Shown: positions 1 through 10,776, counted from the first letter of the stretch. The stretch: DNA of 20,026 nt from Priapulus caudatus (GCF_000485595.1 NW_014577135.1:520547-540572); one strand, 5' to 3'. Notes: generated by a model from the letters alone, not told the origin. A program made the numbers and translations.

Positions 1-405
1 GGAACTGTCGAGCGCGGACCAGTCTACGTATTTTATCGGCAGTTGGTGCGCATTGCATTGTTTATTTCGCATTGTTTGCTTGATTGTTACTAAAGCAGTT
101 CGTAGCTCGCAAATACGGCATTTCTGGACGAGCGCGGACCAGTCTATAAAATACGCGGCTTCAGAAATACGGTATTTAGCGTTCACACGAGGAAATGCGC
201 GGTCCAAGATATCCGGTATTTCTCAAGCACGGCAAATTATTCGGGGTCTGGGAAGCCGCGTATTTACATCAAATACCGGATCTGTTTAGATACCGTATTT
301 CTTGGACCGCGCATTTTGCCTCGTGTGAACGCTAAATACCGGATTTCTTGCTACGTGTGAACGAGGCTATTAAATTCATAAATACGAGGTCTCGTGTGAA
401 CGAGG
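1..405. mobile_element. Foldback/MITE-like element, copy A, cut by the window edge
   Basis: This stretch is built from the same modules as the complete element at 12393-12870. Positions 1-118 match 12648-12770 in direct orientation. Positions 126 to about 367 match the reverse complement of 12393-12637. It carries repeated copies of the terminal motif CGTGTGAACG or its complement, near 181, 320, 352 and 392. The right end is near 405, just after CGTGTGAACGAGG; the left end lies outside the window. The module order differs from copy B (see findings). No transposase is encoded; the 78-aa open frame at 53-289 is only a translation of the repeat, and a similar peptide arises from copy B on the other strand. 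Confidence 0.75.
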
Positions 406-2751
406 ATTATAGCTGGTGTTACTACCTGGGTACTGTTACGATCTTCGCATGCCCATCGTCTAACAGCACGCCGACCTGAAAGTTGCCCACCTGCCTCTCT
501 TCACTTGCAGCACGCACAAACGCCACCCACAATCACGCGCGCCCTTTCCCGCCCGGTGAACGGCCTATATAGAAACGATGTAGCCGAGTTCAGTAACCCG
601 TTAATAATTATACGATGTTATATTTTCTGGCTGGTTTACTGACGTGGGTAACCTAGATCGCGTGCGTAGACTTGCATGATATAATGCTTTAAAGCATTTG
701 CGGTGGGCCTAATTGCTATTACTTCCTTTTCCGTGCGCATTAGATGATGTTTTCCTGCGGAAACACTGAACAATAGTTTATTCTGATTATTTGTTAAATA
801 TGAACGTAACTGAAGGGACCTTTTTGCTTTTGAAAGAACATTAGATGTCGTTGGCATTAATAAATTTACCGATTTCAACCGAACTAAAGTGATGCATAAG
901 TAACATGCTTCGTGATTGGAAATAAAAAGCGGTGCATTATAAAAAAAAGTATGGTTATCATTTGCAAGCAGCGACTAGTAATGATGAATAGCCGAAAATA
1001 ATGAGGGAAAGAAGAGTGTCACCGATACTGAGAAAAGCAAGAAGTGGAAAGAGAAAATAGACGGTTAGAAGAAAAGCGGTATGACGAAAACGTATATGCC
1101 ACCCCACATTAACAGTGAAAAATTCTACATTATAAAAAGCAATGAAAAAAATGAAACATAATCGTAAAATAGTCATCGAAAAACATCAACCGATGCGCAA
1201 CAGACTAAATAAACGAATGCGTGATCCAGAAAAAATACATTTTCATCGTTTGTACGCCGCTACTGTATTGCGATATATGCAGTATAACTCGGACCGGCAA
1301 CCTACGTCCCCCAGAGGCAACTGATTTGGAGGCAATTTCTACCAATTTGTACCTCAATGTCTGCCATTCAGAGCGTATCACGTCAGCTTGGGTTTAACAA
1401 CCACATTGCTAGTCAGCCCGTGCTGTCGCCTCATTTATTCACCTTAGTCTTGAATTCCTTCCTCTGCGCCGACTAAATACTTACACACCGAGCACGTATA
1501 GTTTCCTTCCCGTGTTGTATCGTCATCAATGTAGATTTCCTGATTGCAACCGTAGGCGGAACATCGGTTTTACTTTAGGTTGTCCCGCGATGCCGTGCCT
1601 GCCACGAAGTCAATTACGTACACGATTAGCGACCCTTATAGGGGATGAAAAATTGTAGCTGATGATATGCTATAGATGGCGACACTATTAGAACCTCCGC
1701 TCGGACATAATAAAGGCGAAACGAGATTCGACGATGAGCCGACCCCTTCCCTCCACTACACCGCCGTGGGCGCTCGAGTCGCTTCTGGGCTTACGCATGG
1801 ATCACTTTCGAACAGGATAACTGAAATACACGAGTGAAATCCGCCGGCGCGCAGATGTGGGCGATATATTATGATTGAGTATCCGCCACGGATCAAGCAT
1901 TCCAAGAGCGAGCGAGCCCCGCTCGCATCTGCACCCACAAACAAGAAAAAAGGATTTATTTGATACATCTTCTCTCCGAAGATAACAATGCGACACTGTA
2001 TAGATTCTGCAGCATTCCAGCGCTCGCTTTCGGCTTTCGCTTAAAGAAGAAGCCGCGCGGCGCAGCGTAAAAAGCAACAGTTATCGGTAGCAGCTGCCCG
2101 CTCAGGTTCCCGCGCCGTTTTTGTCAATAAACATTTACGAGCTTCGAGGACGCGCGCCGGCACGAGTGTTGATCACCCGGAGACGGCTCTACGGTGAACT
2201 TCGCCGCTACTGTTACCGCTAGAGAAAATAAGCGACCCGACAGAGCATAATCGAAAAGACCAATTTCCGTCGACGGGCCGGTGACCGTGTTTCCCGTGTG
2301 CAGGCCATGCGTTGGCCGGGACATAGCGAGGCGTTTCGACACGAGAGACGCTAGAAAATCGACATTTGGATGAATGTTAAATATTCGCCTTTCGTCGATT
2401 GCGAGCTGTACACTTTGCTCGCATTTGCACATTTTCAACGCGATAGATTTTCTTATTCGTTACGTTTTTTTTCTTATTCGGAAATGAATTTCCCCGTTGG
2501 CAGCGCTGTGATCTCGAATCGAAATGAAGAAGGCAGTTCGTAGTTACCACAGGCACTTGGACCGTTTCAATAATAAAATGATGGTTAATAAATACAACTT
2601 GTCAGTATTACTACTAGTACTAGCCCTACCAGTACCAGTACCAGCAATAGTCTTAATGTTTGATATAACTTCACTTCAACACCGTCCAATACACCGCTGC
2701 AACACATAGCCCGCACGCCATTGTGCATGCACAGACACACAGTAGGTTAGA
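406..2751. other. Non-coding intergenic sequence, no gene recognised
   Basis: No open frame here resembles a protein family I know. The longest, 104 codons on the minus strand (2124-2438), has no recognisable domain. The block 480-600 is GC-rich with CACCC- and CCGCCC-like motifs and ends in a candidate core promoter (listed separately). Positions 1740-2440 are moderately CpG-rich. Otherwise I see only ordinary unique sequence. Confidence 0.6.
566..595 (+). promoter_or_regulatory. Candidate core promoter: TATA box plus initiator
   Basis: TATATAG at 566-572 is followed by TTCAGTA at 589-595, which fits the animal initiator TCAGT, with the putative +1 A at 592, 26 bp after the first T of the TATA box. 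The 60 bp upstream are GC-rich (CACCC and CCGCCC motifs). No convincing coding exon follows, so any transcript is unknown. The motif pair could occur by chance. Confidence 0.3.
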
Positions 2752-3208
2752 GGTGCACGTAGGTTACGTGTGCACGTACACGTTCGTTCGTGCGTGCGTG
2801 CGGGTGCACGTACACGTGCGAGCGTGCGTGCGGGTGCACGTACACGTGCCTGCGTGCGTGTGCACGTACACGTGCGTGCGTGCGTACGTGTGCACGTACA
2901 CGTGCGTGCGTGCGTACGTGTGCACGTACATATGCGTGCGTGCGTACGTGTGCACGTACACATGCGTGCGTGCGTGTGCACGTGTGTGTGCGTGCGTGTT
3001 CACGTACACGTGCGTGCGTGCGTGCATGCGTGCGTGCGTGCGTGTGTACGTTTACGTGCGTGCGTGTGCACGTACAGGTGCGTGCGTGTGTACGTGTTCA
3101 CGTACACGTGCGTGCGTGCGTGCGTGCGTGTGCACGTACACATGTGTGCGTGTACACGTACACATGCGTGCGTGTACACGTACACATGCGCGCGTGTACA
3201 TGTACACA
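2752..3208. repeat. Minisatellite with 30-bp period, alternating purine/pyrimidine
   Basis: The tract is made of GTGCACGTACAC and CGTGCGTGCG blocks. Between about 2851 and 2970 the period is exactly 30 bp; on either side it decays to irregular GTGC/GTAC/GCGT runs. It consists of nearly perfect alternating purine-pyrimidine steps and short palindromes (GTGCAC, CACGTG, GTAC), the composition expected to favour Z-DNA. Because 30 is a multiple of three and the units rarely contain stops, several frames on both strands stay open (up to 189 codons, rich in Cys, Val, Arg and Thr). I treat these as artefacts of the repeat, not genes. Confidence 0.9.
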
Positions 3209-4252
3209 GAATACGTTTACATATACGTACTGAACCGAGAGCGCACGCCGCACTCGAGATTTCATCAATTTTTGTCACAGATGACCCGGTGACCTGTGAC
3301 CTCACACAGCCCCTTGGCTAACTACGAACTGGCTTATTAAGCTTTGCCTAACGTCGAATTATTTCGTCGCAGCGTTCGTTTTAAAATCGACAGTACCTCA
3401 ATTCGAATCCAATACTAATCCGAATACTAATTCCAGGAATAAATCCAGAAACTCATTAAGAATTCTATTCGGTTCTGCACCTAGCAGTTTCAGATTAAAG
3501 TCTTTTCATCTAACTAAACTAATCAGGACGTAAACGCTGCTAACAGCGATGGTGGAACATTGTTACCGCGCGCTCGCTGACGCGCGCAACCACCGACGAA
3601 ATAACATTTTCCAAGCATAAAGGCTGCGAGAAATATATAAGCTGCTCGCTCTCGCGCACCATATAAATATTACGCAGACGGAAATGAACAACGTTCTTAT
3701 TGACGACGTAAGCCGGACATGTACGCGCAGCATTCATCCGCGAATGCCATGAAGTCGTTCTCTCGAACCTAACGGCGAAGGTCTATTAGTTCCAACAAAT
3801 GTGATTTTTGTCAGTTTTAATGCGCAAGGCTTCTCGCTTCTAATCGCGTTTCCTGGCTTCGCTGCAAAGACTGTCACCTGCACATGTTTAGGCAATCTAG
3901 CAGCAGGCAATATTAAGAAGGCATGTGGCTAAATGCGTACAGGGATAACAGCAGATTATCAAGGATGTGTACATAAACAATGGCAGAGTGGACTATGCCA
4001 TTAGTGCCGAAATACGTGCATGTATATGGCTAGAGTCAAATGAAACAAATGTTTACATGCAAGGGGTCACGCACTTCATGCATGACTAGGCGCATGTGAT
4101 GATGGCAAATGGCGAGCGCGCGCGGTTTTATTGATGATAAGCAATGAGGAATTCAAAACCATCACAAAGGTTGACGTCATCGTTTAGCTGAAGCTCTGAT
4201 TAGCTAGCTATAGTGACCCCCACAGTTATGTTTAGATGTCACATCGGCCTAG
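3209..4252. other. Non-coding intergenic sequence
   Basis: No gene is recognised. It holds a cluster of nuclear-receptor-type half-sites at 3282-3302 and a perfect CRE palindrome TGACGTCA at 4172-4179. It also has a TATATAAG at 3634-3641 without a good initiator downstream, and a GC-rich mini-palindrome near 3567-3587. Confidence 0.6.
3282..3302 (-). promoter_or_regulatory. Three tandem AGGTCA-like half-sites (DR2 plus DR1)
   Basis: On the minus strand the order is AGGTCA, 1-bp gap, AGGTCA, 2-bp gap, GGGTCA (plus-strand TGACCT at 3297-3302, TGACCT at 3290-3295, TGACCC at 3282-3287). AGGTCA direct repeats with one or two spacer bases are known binding arrangements for RXR/COUP-TF/HNF4-type nuclear receptors. 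No promoter or gene is identified nearby, so function is inference. Confidence 0.3.
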
Positions 4253-4683
4253 TGCAATGTAATGTAATGTAATGTAATGCAATGTAAATGTAATGTAAAT
4301 GTAATGTAAATGTAATGTAAATGTAATGTAATGTAATGTAATGTAATGTAATGTAATGTAATGTAATGTAATGTAATGTAATGTAATGTAATGTAATGTA
4401 AATGTAAATGTAAATGTAAATGTAAATGTAAATGTAAATGTAATGTAATGTAATGTAATGTAATGTAATGTAATGTAATGTAATGTAATGTAATGTAATG
4501 TAATGTAAATGTAATGTAAATGTAATGTAAATGTAATGTAATGTCATGAGAGAAAAAACGGAATGGATTGTAATCATTGTAAGGTAGCGTCATGTCATGT
4601 CATGTCATGTAATGTAATGCAATGTATTTTAATTCAAGGCAATGCAATGCGATGCAGTGCAACGCAACGCAACGCAAAACAAC
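4253..4683. repeat. TGTAA/TGTAAA mosaic satellite
   Basis: Reading left to right there are about four 11-bp units (GTAAATGTAAT) at about 4284-4325, then about 16 pentamers (TGTAA) to 4400. Next come seven hexamers (TGTAAA) at 4401-4442, pentamers again to about 4505, and three more 11-bp units to about 4538. The order of unit types is roughly mirror-symmetric although all units lie on the same strand. After a 40-bp interruption the array resumes in decayed form: CATGT repeats at about 4592-4610, then AATGC and AACGC variants to 4683. Open frames of 112-114 codons across it are repeat artefacts. Confidence 0.95.
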
Positions 4684-5318
4684 GACGTGGGTTGTGAACG
4701 TAGCTGCGAACAGAGCTGCTATTATCTGTCGAGTAATTAACGACGTCGACGAGTGTGTGTCAGGCCTTATATTCGCGCCTCAGCGCGCACACAGCTGTTC
4801 GCGCGTCATCGTTCGTGCATCGCCGAAGCCAACTCTCCGAGAACTAATAACTAGTAAATGCGTTGACATATCCATTACTTATACATCATCTGTTGTGACG
4901 CAAGACATTCTCATTAAAGCACGGTAATCAGGTTTCGAGCAGACACGCGCGCGGGTCGCTGAGATGCAACGTTCCCGTCAACACGCACACGCCGCTGTTA
5001 TTGAATTGAGCAGAAACTCAAACCGATTTCGTTTGCTTGACCAGCTGTAGCGGTGCCAAGTAAATCCCGTCAGCTCATGTGCCCACGTTGTATACCAGTG
5101 TCCGTTTCACGGCGGAGGGGCTTCTTCAACAGCCTACTCACGGTGTTTGATGCAGTGATACGCTCGAGGAGCTGTTATCGTCCTATGTTTTCTCTTCGTG
5201 AAGGACCAACTCAATACTAGCTGTGATTAATGGCAATTCGCGTGGGTCGGAAAGCAGGCGCGATTGGTAGGCAGCATGTCGCGTGTTATCTGCCCATGCT
5301 CATGGGAGCGGTTGTGGC
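4684..5318. other. Non-coding intergenic sequence, nothing recognised
   Basis: This is unique-looking sequence between two simple-repeat arrays. I see no gene, no strong promoter and no inverted repeat of note. Confidence 0.5.
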
Positions 5319-5358
<40 letters not shown>

Positions 5359-5368
5359 CAGTAGTAGC

Positions 5369-5406
<38 letters not shown>

Positions 5407-5536
5407 AAGCAGTAGCAGTAGCTAGTAGTAGTAGTAGTAGTACGTCAGTAGTAGTAGCGCAGTAGTAAGTAGTCAAGCCCAGTGTAAGTAGTATAGTAGT
5501 AGTTAGTAGTAAGTAGTAGTCATGTAGTTAGTTCTA
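5319..5536. repeat. AGT trinucleotide repeat
   Basis: Nearly pure AGT units run from 5319 to about 5425 with a few AGC variants. To 5536 the array degenerates into broken GTAGT and TAAGTAGT pieces. The polyvaline and polyserine frames through it are not protein-coding evidence. Confidence 0.95.
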
Positions 5537-5977
5537 GTGGCAGTAGCAGTAGCAGTAGCAGTAGCAGTAGCAGTAGTAGCAGTAGCAGTAGCAGTAGCAG
5601 TAGCAGTAGTAGCAGTAGCAGTAGCAGTAGCAGTAGCAGTAGCAGTAGTAGCAGTAGTTGCAGTAGCCGTAGCAGTAGCCGTAGCAGTGGCAGTGGCAGT
5701 GGCAGTAGCAGTGGCAGTAGCAGTAGCAGTAGCAGTAGCAGTAGCAGTAGCAGTAGCAGTAGCAGTAGCAGTAGCAGTAGCAGTAGCAATAGCAGTAGCA
5801 GTAGCAGTAGCAGTAGAAGTAGCAGTAGCAGTAGCCGCAGCAGTAGCAGTAGCAGTAGCAGTAGCAGTAGCAGTAGCAGTAGCAGTAGCAGTAGCAGTAG
5901 CAGTAGCAGTAGCAGTAGCAGTAGCAGTAGCAGTAGCAGTAGCAGTAGCAATAGCAATAGCAGTAGCAGTAGCAAAG
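5537..5977. repeat. AGTAGC hexanucleotide repeat, about 440 bp
   Basis: AGTAGC (equally CAGTAG) units run for about 440 bp, with GTAGTAGC slips near 5575-5655 and GGCAGT/GCCGTA variants near 5660-5715. From about 5716 to 5977 it is almost pure. Because the unit is a multiple of three, four frames are open: Ala-Val on the plus strand, and poly-Leu and Cys-Tyr on the minus strand. I regard these as artefacts. Confidence 0.95.
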
Positions 5978-6568
5978 ACGAAATACTATACTAAAGGTCA
6001 AGAAGGGTAAGTCTGTATATCTGATACTGATACCATTCGCGCATAATATAGCAGGGGAGAGACTAGAGTATATAAAACAGATGCGAGCGGTCTGCATAGA
6101 CAGGTGTGGTAGGGCATCAGATGGCTCACGGGCTAGCAACGATCAAACATAAACGCCTGCTATACTAGAGCCATTAGGCTGACGGCGATGAGAGATGTGT
6201 TCGCAACCTCGACGGCAGGAACGCGCAAATTATCTGCTTATTAAAAATTAAACCAATTTCTATCGCGGACGGCACGAAACAAATCACGTAGCGCATTTTG
6301 TCAGCGCTAGCTCGGTACTCGCGTGATTTATTAATACAGATGTGAACATTGTCTAAAAATGCTAAAGTTATTTATATACTGTGTAAACCGCGCTGCTTCT
6401 GGAAGGTATATAAATGCAGGTGCAGGGTATATAAGATGTTTATGGTTTATCGTTTAATAGACGATCTGCGCGTTTCCATTTTACAATAAAAAACTGACAG
6501 TCGACAAATCTTAAGTAAAGAGTTTCTTCTTATTTCTTCTTATTCTCTTCTCTTATTTTTTGCACCTG

Positions 6569-6572
<4 letters not shown>
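5978..6572. other. Non-coding sequence with isolated TATA-like motifs
   Basis: TATATAAAA occurs at 6069-6077. Two TATATAAR motifs 21 bp apart (6407-6414 and 6428-6435) sit in an imperfect duplication around GGTATATAA. None has a clear TCAGT initiator at the expected distance, so I do not call promoters. No gene is recognised. Confidence 0.5.
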
Positions 6573-6608
<36 letters not shown>

Positions 6609-6623
6609 TATATGTATATATAT
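6573..6623. repeat. AT dinucleotide microsatellite
   Basis: Alternating AT/TA runs for about 50 bp, with one phase slip near 6600 and a single GT interruption near 6614. Confidence 0.95.
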
Positions 6624-9154
6624 GTTGCCTTCACGTGAATACCATATTTTTCCGTTATATTTGAGAATGTACCCCACACGAAGTCACGGTGCTTACAACA
6701 GCTGCGCTCCACAAAACCACAGTTCATTACTTACCACAGTGCTTCATATTTACACCATTAAATTGCAACGTGTGCGAAGGTATAAACAGGCTGTAAATTC
6801 ACCGATGAAAATGAACTCGGTCTCTATTTTTACTTTTGTGGTGGCGCCAACTGGTGTTGATGGCGAGCGATGCATGGTGAAACGCTAGCGACAAGTACAC
6901 ATTGCTGTTATTCTTAGTGACAATTCGAACAGGCGCAGTAGTAGAGCAATAATATGATGAACCGACTAGTGATTAATTTTGTTTTCACACGCCTATACGC
7001 ATACGTGATCAAGAATAACTGTGATCCCACACCAATGTTTGCCTACTGTTATAGTAGATGGAAATACTCCGACTGTTTTTGTTCCGCAATACGTTATATT
7101 ATGCTAGCGAGCTTAATATGCAGCTACCCGTTTTATCTTACGAACATTTACGCGGCTTCATTTTAAATTCATAGACTCCTTACTCCTTATAGTCACGTTG
7201 ATTACCTTAGGGGATTGCAACCAAGTCTGTATTCGTTAATATGAAGCGAAAAAGCGGGCAGTTTCTCCGCCTCTGAAACCCCCGGGTTAATATTGACTGC
7301 GTATACAGTTTAGCCGCGTATAAGCTGTCTGTTCCGATCACGAAACGTGGCGTGATCAGCAAAGTCTGTAAGGCGATTAGCAAGGCACCCGTAGTTCGGC
7401 AACCGCTGACAGATGACTCTATGCGGCAGCGGGCATATATCTAACCTTAAGCGGATAGACGCTTGGGAAAAATCACACGCACCTAGGTTGCAATCGAGTG
7501 TGTAGCGAGAGGATACGGTGAGCGCCACGGGCTTCCTCGTACAGGTGAGCATTATTGCGCTAATTGGGGCTCGGCGGCAGTGACGGGGCACGGCGTGACG
7601 TGGCACGAACCTTCTATCGAAAACCCGAGGACAGCTTTCTGCGACGCACGCACGGCACTGCGTAGAGATGTTTCTGCGACACTGTATTAGAGATGACCTG
7701 GCTTGACACAAATATCGTAGTGTGACGGCGGACACCGGGATCTGACGCCGATGGCGCAATAACACGGGATACGACTAAACGTGAGACACCGACATTGCAG
7801 TAGGAGTAACAGTACGACCACTTAGCACAGATTCTCTCATACCTTCTACAAACGTAGCCATGACTTTATAAGGCCAATTATTCATACTGTGGACTGCCAT
7901 GATGTGGAACGTGCCTATGCCTCGTCCAACGTGCATACATGTTCCTTCTCCTACAGAGTTTCCCATTAAATTTTCTCATCCTGTGTTTGTAACCGGAACG
8001 CGTGGCTGATGACGCATTGGATGGCCGCCTCGTGGATGGTAACTACAGAAGTTAAACAACAGGTGGCGCGAGCGTCACATGTTAATCAGAGCCCTCTATG
8101 CACACGTTCTAGCATGGATATAGGTGGCATACAACAGTAGTCTTCCGCAAATTGTTCGATGCTTATTCAGGCCTGCTGTATATAGACGCCCTCTACTGTT
8201 GTACTACATCCGCAGCGTCGCAGGAAGTCACGTGACATGTAGCTGTCGTGTCGGGCTAAACAGATTCCACATTGTTGTGGCTGCGCTCAACGAGTACTGG
8301 CGCATAGCCATAATTTAACATAGAACTAGAAGTGAAAAACATTGGAGCCCAGTTACAATCATCTTAATTGACTCGGCCCGCTGACATTGCTCTGCTGAAT
8401 ATTGGGACTTACGAACGTGTTATATTCACTTTTGAATGTAAACAGATAAGAAAAGACATTACATTTCTTGGTCTTCACGAAGTAAATTAACCCTTATTAT
8501 CGAAATTTAAATCTGCCTCCGAAGCTAACCGTCACATATTCATTACTTAGGGCCGTCAAATGCGTACACATCAGCCGTTGGTTTTAACTAGCGACGTACG
8601 GGTTCAGTTCAGTGAGTAGCTACGAAGAATCTAAGCAACTCATGGTACTTGGTGCATGAAATTTTATTAGTTATAGCGTAACGTCTTCGTAGATCAGAAC
8701 CGAACAGTTGACGCATGAACGGAAAGCCACTAAACCGTGTTTCGCGAGTAAGTGGATCCGATATACATTTTACGCATTTTCCCAAGTCAAACATTTGTAC
8801 GCTGAATAATATAACATTGTCGGGTTTAATTTGCGTAATATATTTAGCCTTTAGACCAGCCAGTCGATATTGCAGAGCAATGATGTGGTCTCTGGGGGCT
8901 TGTTGTAGAAAGGGATGGGACGGACAAACTGCTGATTGTGTATGTTGGCTGTTAGACAGCGACATTGCTCACGGGTACGTGGGTGTGGTAGGAATACATA
9001 TTTTGGGTGGCAATGCGCTTCTCACTGCATGGCACAACTGGCGCCACAGTTGGCGCTGTCAACTGTTGCTTCTGTTAGTTAATGTTCTCGCAAGCCGGTA
9101 GTATTGCTAGATACTAGTGTTGCCGCGTGTGATGTTGCGAGTTGTGGTGCTGTT

Positions 9155-9156
<2 letters not shown>
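6624..9156. other. Non-coding intergenic sequence, about 2.5 kb
   Basis: No known protein family is seen in any frame. The longest frame, 151 codons on the minus strand (7310-7765), is rich in Arg and Cys and has no recognisable motif. That region, about 7290-7760, has the patchy composition of an old repeat. A small palindrome with GATCACG arms lies at 7336-7357. The motif GGCGCCAACTG occurs at 6843-6853 and related inverted forms near 9041-9065. Confidence 0.5.
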
Positions 9157-9204
<48 letters not shown>

Positions 9205-9311
9205 CGTGCGTGCGTGTGTGTTGTTGTTGTGTGTTGTTATTGTTGTTGTTGTTGTTGTTGTTATTGTTGTTGTTGTTGTTGGTGTTGGTGTTGTTGTTGT
9301 TGTTGTTGTTG
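9157..9311. repeat. Compound GT / CGTG / GTT microsatellite
   Basis: TG dinucleotides run from 9157 to 9200, CGTG tetramers from 9201 to about 9216, then GTT trinucleotides from about 9219 to 9311 with TTA and GGT variants. Frames reading poly-Cys, poly-Val and poly-Leu are artefacts. Confidence 0.95.
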
Positions 9312-9350
9312 GGCGGACGTGTTGAAAGCGATTACTGTAATAAACTTCCT

Positions 9351-9410
9351 ATTTTAATCGCAATTAAATTCAAACAACTCAAATCATCCCTTTTTAATTG
9401 CGATTAAAAT
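9351..9410. repeat. Perfect 18-bp inverted repeat (hairpin)
   Basis: The left arm ATTTTAATCGCAATTAAA (9351-9368) is the exact reverse complement of 9393-9410, with about 24 bases between them. The arms flank an AT-rich loop and begin 40 bp after the GTT tract. It may be the termini of a tiny mobile element or a structured-RNA-like hairpin; I see no target duplication. Confidence 0.7.
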
Positions 9411-10612
9411 GTATTTGAGCGCGTAATCTATCCAATCAGAATCCATCCATCGCAATATAAACCAACAATAATAGCCAATCCAATGACGCTATACATAATG
9501 CTATGCTTCCATACACAATACATACATAATGAATTCAGTCCCAATTGAACAACCAAACATTTAAATAATGAGGGACCTTTATCATTTTAACTGTAGGCTA
9601 CGTACCATTGCTGATAAATACCTTGAACTTGCACATGCATTGTGCAGCATTGACGGAGTTTAATCACGGATTAGAAATCAACGCCTGTGTTCTATATCAT
9701 TTAAACACGCCTAACATTCATTGTATGGCAATTAAAATAGACTGCTCTGATTTCTTGAAAGCTTATGAGATTAAAATCTATGTAAAACACAAAATGGATA
9801 GATAGCGGCAATGGCTTTCTACAGAGGCTTGGCTTGAGGCGCTTGTTATCTAGATGTTGCATGTGCGACACGATACTGACTATGCTGGTGAGACTATTCC
9901 CTCCCTTTAGTATTCGTCTATTATACGTAGTATTGCTAACTGGTTTTAGCATTTTTACACGTAACGTTTCACTGACAAGGGGGTCTGGGATGCAATCATT
10001 ATTTCTGCATTTTCCCTGATATAGGTTTGCCACGTCTGCGTACCGACGAATGGATACTTTAAGTGTATGGGCTAGATAATACGTTTACTACTAGAATATA
10101 TCGTATTTCTCTCATATTTGTTGCGTAATTATGGATACAGATTTCTCATTCCGCTTTCGCACAACTATCCGTAGTCGTATTTGCCTTCCACGTGAAAGCA
10201 GATCACGCTTTTATGGCGACTTTAATGCTTACAACAAATATATTATATCAATTGAGAGTGACTTGTAAATTGACTAAATAAACACCATGTAGGCAAATGC
10301 ACACAAATGTTGCAAAGTAAACGCACAGTGTGATATTCTTCTTCATCTATGAGGAAAATTGGTACTGGCTTCTCTAGTACCTGCCTCTCATTTCCTTGAA
10401 CATTTGATATTGTCAGATTGCAGTTTCTACGCGAAATGTTCACCATCAATACATGGTAGTATAACACTTATTTATTATATTATATTACTAGGGCCTACTT
10501 ATATTACAACCATTATTATACTATAATGTGTAGCGAATTCGACCCGCCGTACAACATACACTATAGCATGCGTCAGCATTACTTCAACCTTGAAGGCGTA
10601 CGGCTTCGTAGC
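9411..10612. other. Non-coding AT-rich intergenic sequence
   Basis: No gene is recognised. The open frames (65-110 codons) overlap on both strands and show no family motifs. The stretch 10456-10525 is very AT-rich. Confidence 0.5.
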
Positions 10613-10776
10613 CACGTGGGCTATCTGCGGATTGGAAAGGAAAGCCATGCTGCACCACTTGACCTATAGTTTAATTGGACGGGACACCTGCAGGTCACAC
10701 GTGGGGTCACATGACTGTGACCACGTGGTGTCCCACGGCTGTATATAAGCTGCGGCGTCCAGCTTGGCTCAGTCAG
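10613..10776 (+). promoter_or_regulatory. Promoter: E-boxes, nuclear-receptor-like inverted repeat, TATA box and initiator
   Basis: Three perfect CACGTG E-boxes lie at 10613-10618, 10698-10703 and 10722-10727. Between the last two is the inverted repeat GGTCAC-ATGACT-GTGACC (10705-10722), and an AGGTCA precedes at 10692-10697. These parts form an imperfect palindrome of about 17-bp arms centred near 10713. A TATATAAG box (10742-10749) follows, and then an initiator TCAGTC (10769-10774) whose A at 10771 lies 29 bp after the first T of the TATA box, the textbook spacing. CACGTG is bound by bHLH factors such as Myc/Max, USF and CLOCK, and ACGTG by HIF; which acts here is unknown. What it drives is unclear: the 28-codon ORF just downstream, or a spliced transcript reaching the receptor at 14467. 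Confidence 0.6.

Noticed and set aside
53-289. 78-codon frame in copy A whose peptide resembles one from copy B (12489-12701, minus)
   Set aside because: The similarity simply reflects the shared foldback repeat; there is no start context, domain or third-position pattern suggesting protein selection.
2124-2438. 104-codon minus-strand frame
   Set aside because: No family resemblance, no promoter or splice context; likely a chance frame in CpG-rich DNA.
2752-3208. CRISPR-like regular repetition
   Set aside because: The units are contiguous with no unique spacers and are low-complexity; the host looks eukaryotic.
5520-6139. Long poly-Leu, Ala-Val and Cys-Tyr frames
   Set aside because: They are translations of the AGTAGC repeat. 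No non-repeat coding sequence adjoins them.
6407-6435. Tandem TATA boxes as a promoter
   Set aside because: No initiator at the expected 25-32 bp and no downstream exon; AT-rich DNA nearby makes chance occurrence likely.
7310-7765. 151-codon minus-strand open frame
   Set aside because: No recognisable motif, no conserved-looking domain, and composition more like an old repeat. A chance frame of this size is plausible in 20 kb.
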